Position numbers and translations under genes: made by a program. The notes under the pieces are model-generated. The model searched no databases, was not told where the DNA came from, and worked only from the letters and a program-made list of their open reading frames with translations. Source: an uncultured Bacteroidota bacterium (lineage in GTDB: Bacteria > Bacteroidota > Bacteroidia > Flavobacteriales > Flavobacteriaceae). Taken from it: DNA of 64,000 nt. Where the stretch lies: contig CACCIQ010000001.1 in NCBI GenBank assembly GCA_902546095.1, forward strand, positions 62,455 through 126,454, read 5' to 3'. This document shows positions 63,172 through 64,000 of the stretch, in pieces; position 1 is the first letter of the stretch, and every line of letters begins with the position of its first letter.

Positions 63172-64000
63172 CTATTCACTAAAAACACCCATTTTAGTAA
63201 ATCTCTCAAGTCTATCATCAAGTAAATTTTTCATTTTTTTCTTTTTAAGATCGTTATATGTATTTAATATTTCTTTTTTTACAGTATTAAAAACTTTTTC
63301 CCTGTTTTGATGTGCACCACCCAGAGGCTCCTTTATTATTTTATCAATTAGTTTATTTTCCTTCATGTCTTTAGGAGTTAATTTTAAAACATTGGCTGCC
63401 TCTTCTTTGAAATCCCAACTTCTCCACAAAATGGAAGAACATGATTCTGGTGAAATCACTGAATACCAAGTATTTTCAAGCATCATTATTCTATCTCCAA
63501 TACCAATTCCTAATGCCCCACCCGAGGCACCTTCACCAATCACAATAACAATTATTTGAGTTTTAATATTAAACATTTCATAAAGATTTCTTGCGATAGC
63601 TTCTGCTTGTCCTCTTTCTTCAGCCTCTATACCAGGATATGCACCAGGCGTATCTATCATTGTCACTATTGGAATATTAAACTTTTCAGCTAATCTCATT
63701 AGCCTCAATGCTTTACGATAACCTTCAGGGTTAGCCATTCCAAAATTTCTGTATTGCCTAGTTTTAATGTTATTTCCTTTTTGTTGACCTATAAACATAA
63801 AAGTTTGATCATCAATTTTACCTAAGCCTCCAATCATTGCTTTATCATCAGAAATATTTCTATCTCCATGAAGCTCCAAAAAATTATTGTCTGTAATAAA
63901 GTCAAGGTAATCTAGGGTATAAGGTCGAGATGGGTGTCTTGATAATTGAACCCTTTGCCATGGGGTTATATTTGAATAAATTTCTTTTTTTTTGGCTAAA
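63172..64000 (-). CDS. accA: Acetyl-CoA carboxylase carboxyltransferase alpha subunit, 5' end cut
   Basis: The frame is open to the window edge, giving 276 codons of a protein that is usually about 315. Upstream of LELHGDRN the reading continues through [20 protein letters not shown], a standard AccA segment, so a TTG at 63879 is not the start. Further motifs are [19 protein letters not shown] (here [17 protein letters not shown]), [20 protein letters not shown] and [20 protein letters not shown]. It makes malonyl-CoA for fatty acid synthesis with AccB, AccC and AccD, none of which are in the window. Confidence 0.95.
   Translation of the reverse strand, partial: LAKKKEIYSNITPWQRVQLSRHPSRPYTLDYLDFITDNNFLELHGDRNISDDKAMIGGLGKIDDQTFMFIGQQKGNNIKTRQYRNFGMANPEGYRKALRLMRLAEKFNIPIVTMIDTPGAYPGIEAEERGQAEAIARNLYEMFNIKTQIIVIVIGEGASGGALGIGIGDRIMMLENTWYSVISPESCSSILWRSWDFKEEAANVLKLTPKDMKENKLIDKIIKEPLGGAHQNREKVFNTVKKEILNTYNDLKKKKMKNLLDDRLERFTKMGVFSE

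Noticed and set aside
63172..63879. Complete 235-residue AccA starting at a TTG
   Set aside because: The frame continues upstream with typical AccA residues to the window edge; the gene is cut by the window, not short.
1..64000. CRISPR arrays, insertion sequences, prophage or integron
   Set aside because: No regularly spaced repeats, transposase, integrase or phage gene was found; low-complexity serine codons near 53300-53450 are coding repeats.

Overview
The window is strongly AT-rich bacterial chromosome, most likely from a marine flavobacterium (Bacteroidota, Flavobacteriaceae-like) with a streamlined genome. The evidence is a fused CcsB-CcsA cytochrome c biogenesis protein, BshB1 (bacillithiol), TonB-dependent receptors, flavobacterial families of unknown function (DUF1599, DUF3050, DUF4293, DUF6095), the archaeal/eukaryotic-type prolyl-tRNA synthetase, TAnnTTTG -7 promoter boxes and the absence of Shine-Dalgarno sites. 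Genus cannot be fixed from the sequence alone. Genes are packed tightly: most operon neighbours overlap, six of eight convergent pairs overlap at their stop codons, and no gap exceeds about 280 bases. No insertion sequence, prophage or CRISPR array was seen.

Layout. 1-565 is the 5' part of a secreted hypothetical gene. 714-9463 is an accessory acyl-CoA cluster: MaoC hydratase, acyl-CoA synthetase, TonB receptor with hydrophobic segments, biotin-dependent acyl-CoA carboxyltransferase without its biotin carboxylase, crotonase-fold enzyme, a 148-residue protein that looks like a medium-chain reductase with its whole Rossmann domain removed, and a nitronate-monooxygenase-like flavoprotein. This is the best candidate for an undescribed pathway. 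9508-18248 runs leftward: two secreted proteins, CcsBA, SurA-like chaperones, GuaB and a small Cys-rich protein. 18314-24624 is an iron-uptake locus: a ferric-iron ABC transporter diverging from a FecA-like receptor, with two symmetric operator-like boxes between them.

24901-33990 holds a complete C5 haem pathway in one interlocked operon, hemA-C-D-B-L-E-N-H plus hemJ. Its upstream region carries two more copies of the same operator-like box, so iron import and haem synthesis are probably co-regulated. 33987-38437 holds a LysE exporter, a DUF3050 (haem-oxygenase-fold) protein, a sulfatase, an M28 peptidase and a CPXCG protein. tRNA-His follows, then a thiol/sulfur and housekeeping run (bshB1, a trans-sulfuration enzyme, a glutathione-peroxidase-like protein, clpS, tpiA, an orphan permease, DUF1599).

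43707-64000 is mostly core: folP, cdaA, an MsbA-like exporter, truA, rho, rpsT, tRNA-Glu, proS, an aromatic-rich lipoprotein with an OmpP1/FadL porin, folE, cysS, yidD, lgt, thrS-infC-rpmI-rplT, dnaB and partial accA. infC appears to start at an AUA codon, which makes it 34 residues longer than a standard-start reading would give. Several genes needed start correction (SurA-like, a TTG-started lipoprotein, hemB, clpS, rho, proS, infC, rpmI), and TTG or GTG starts are common.
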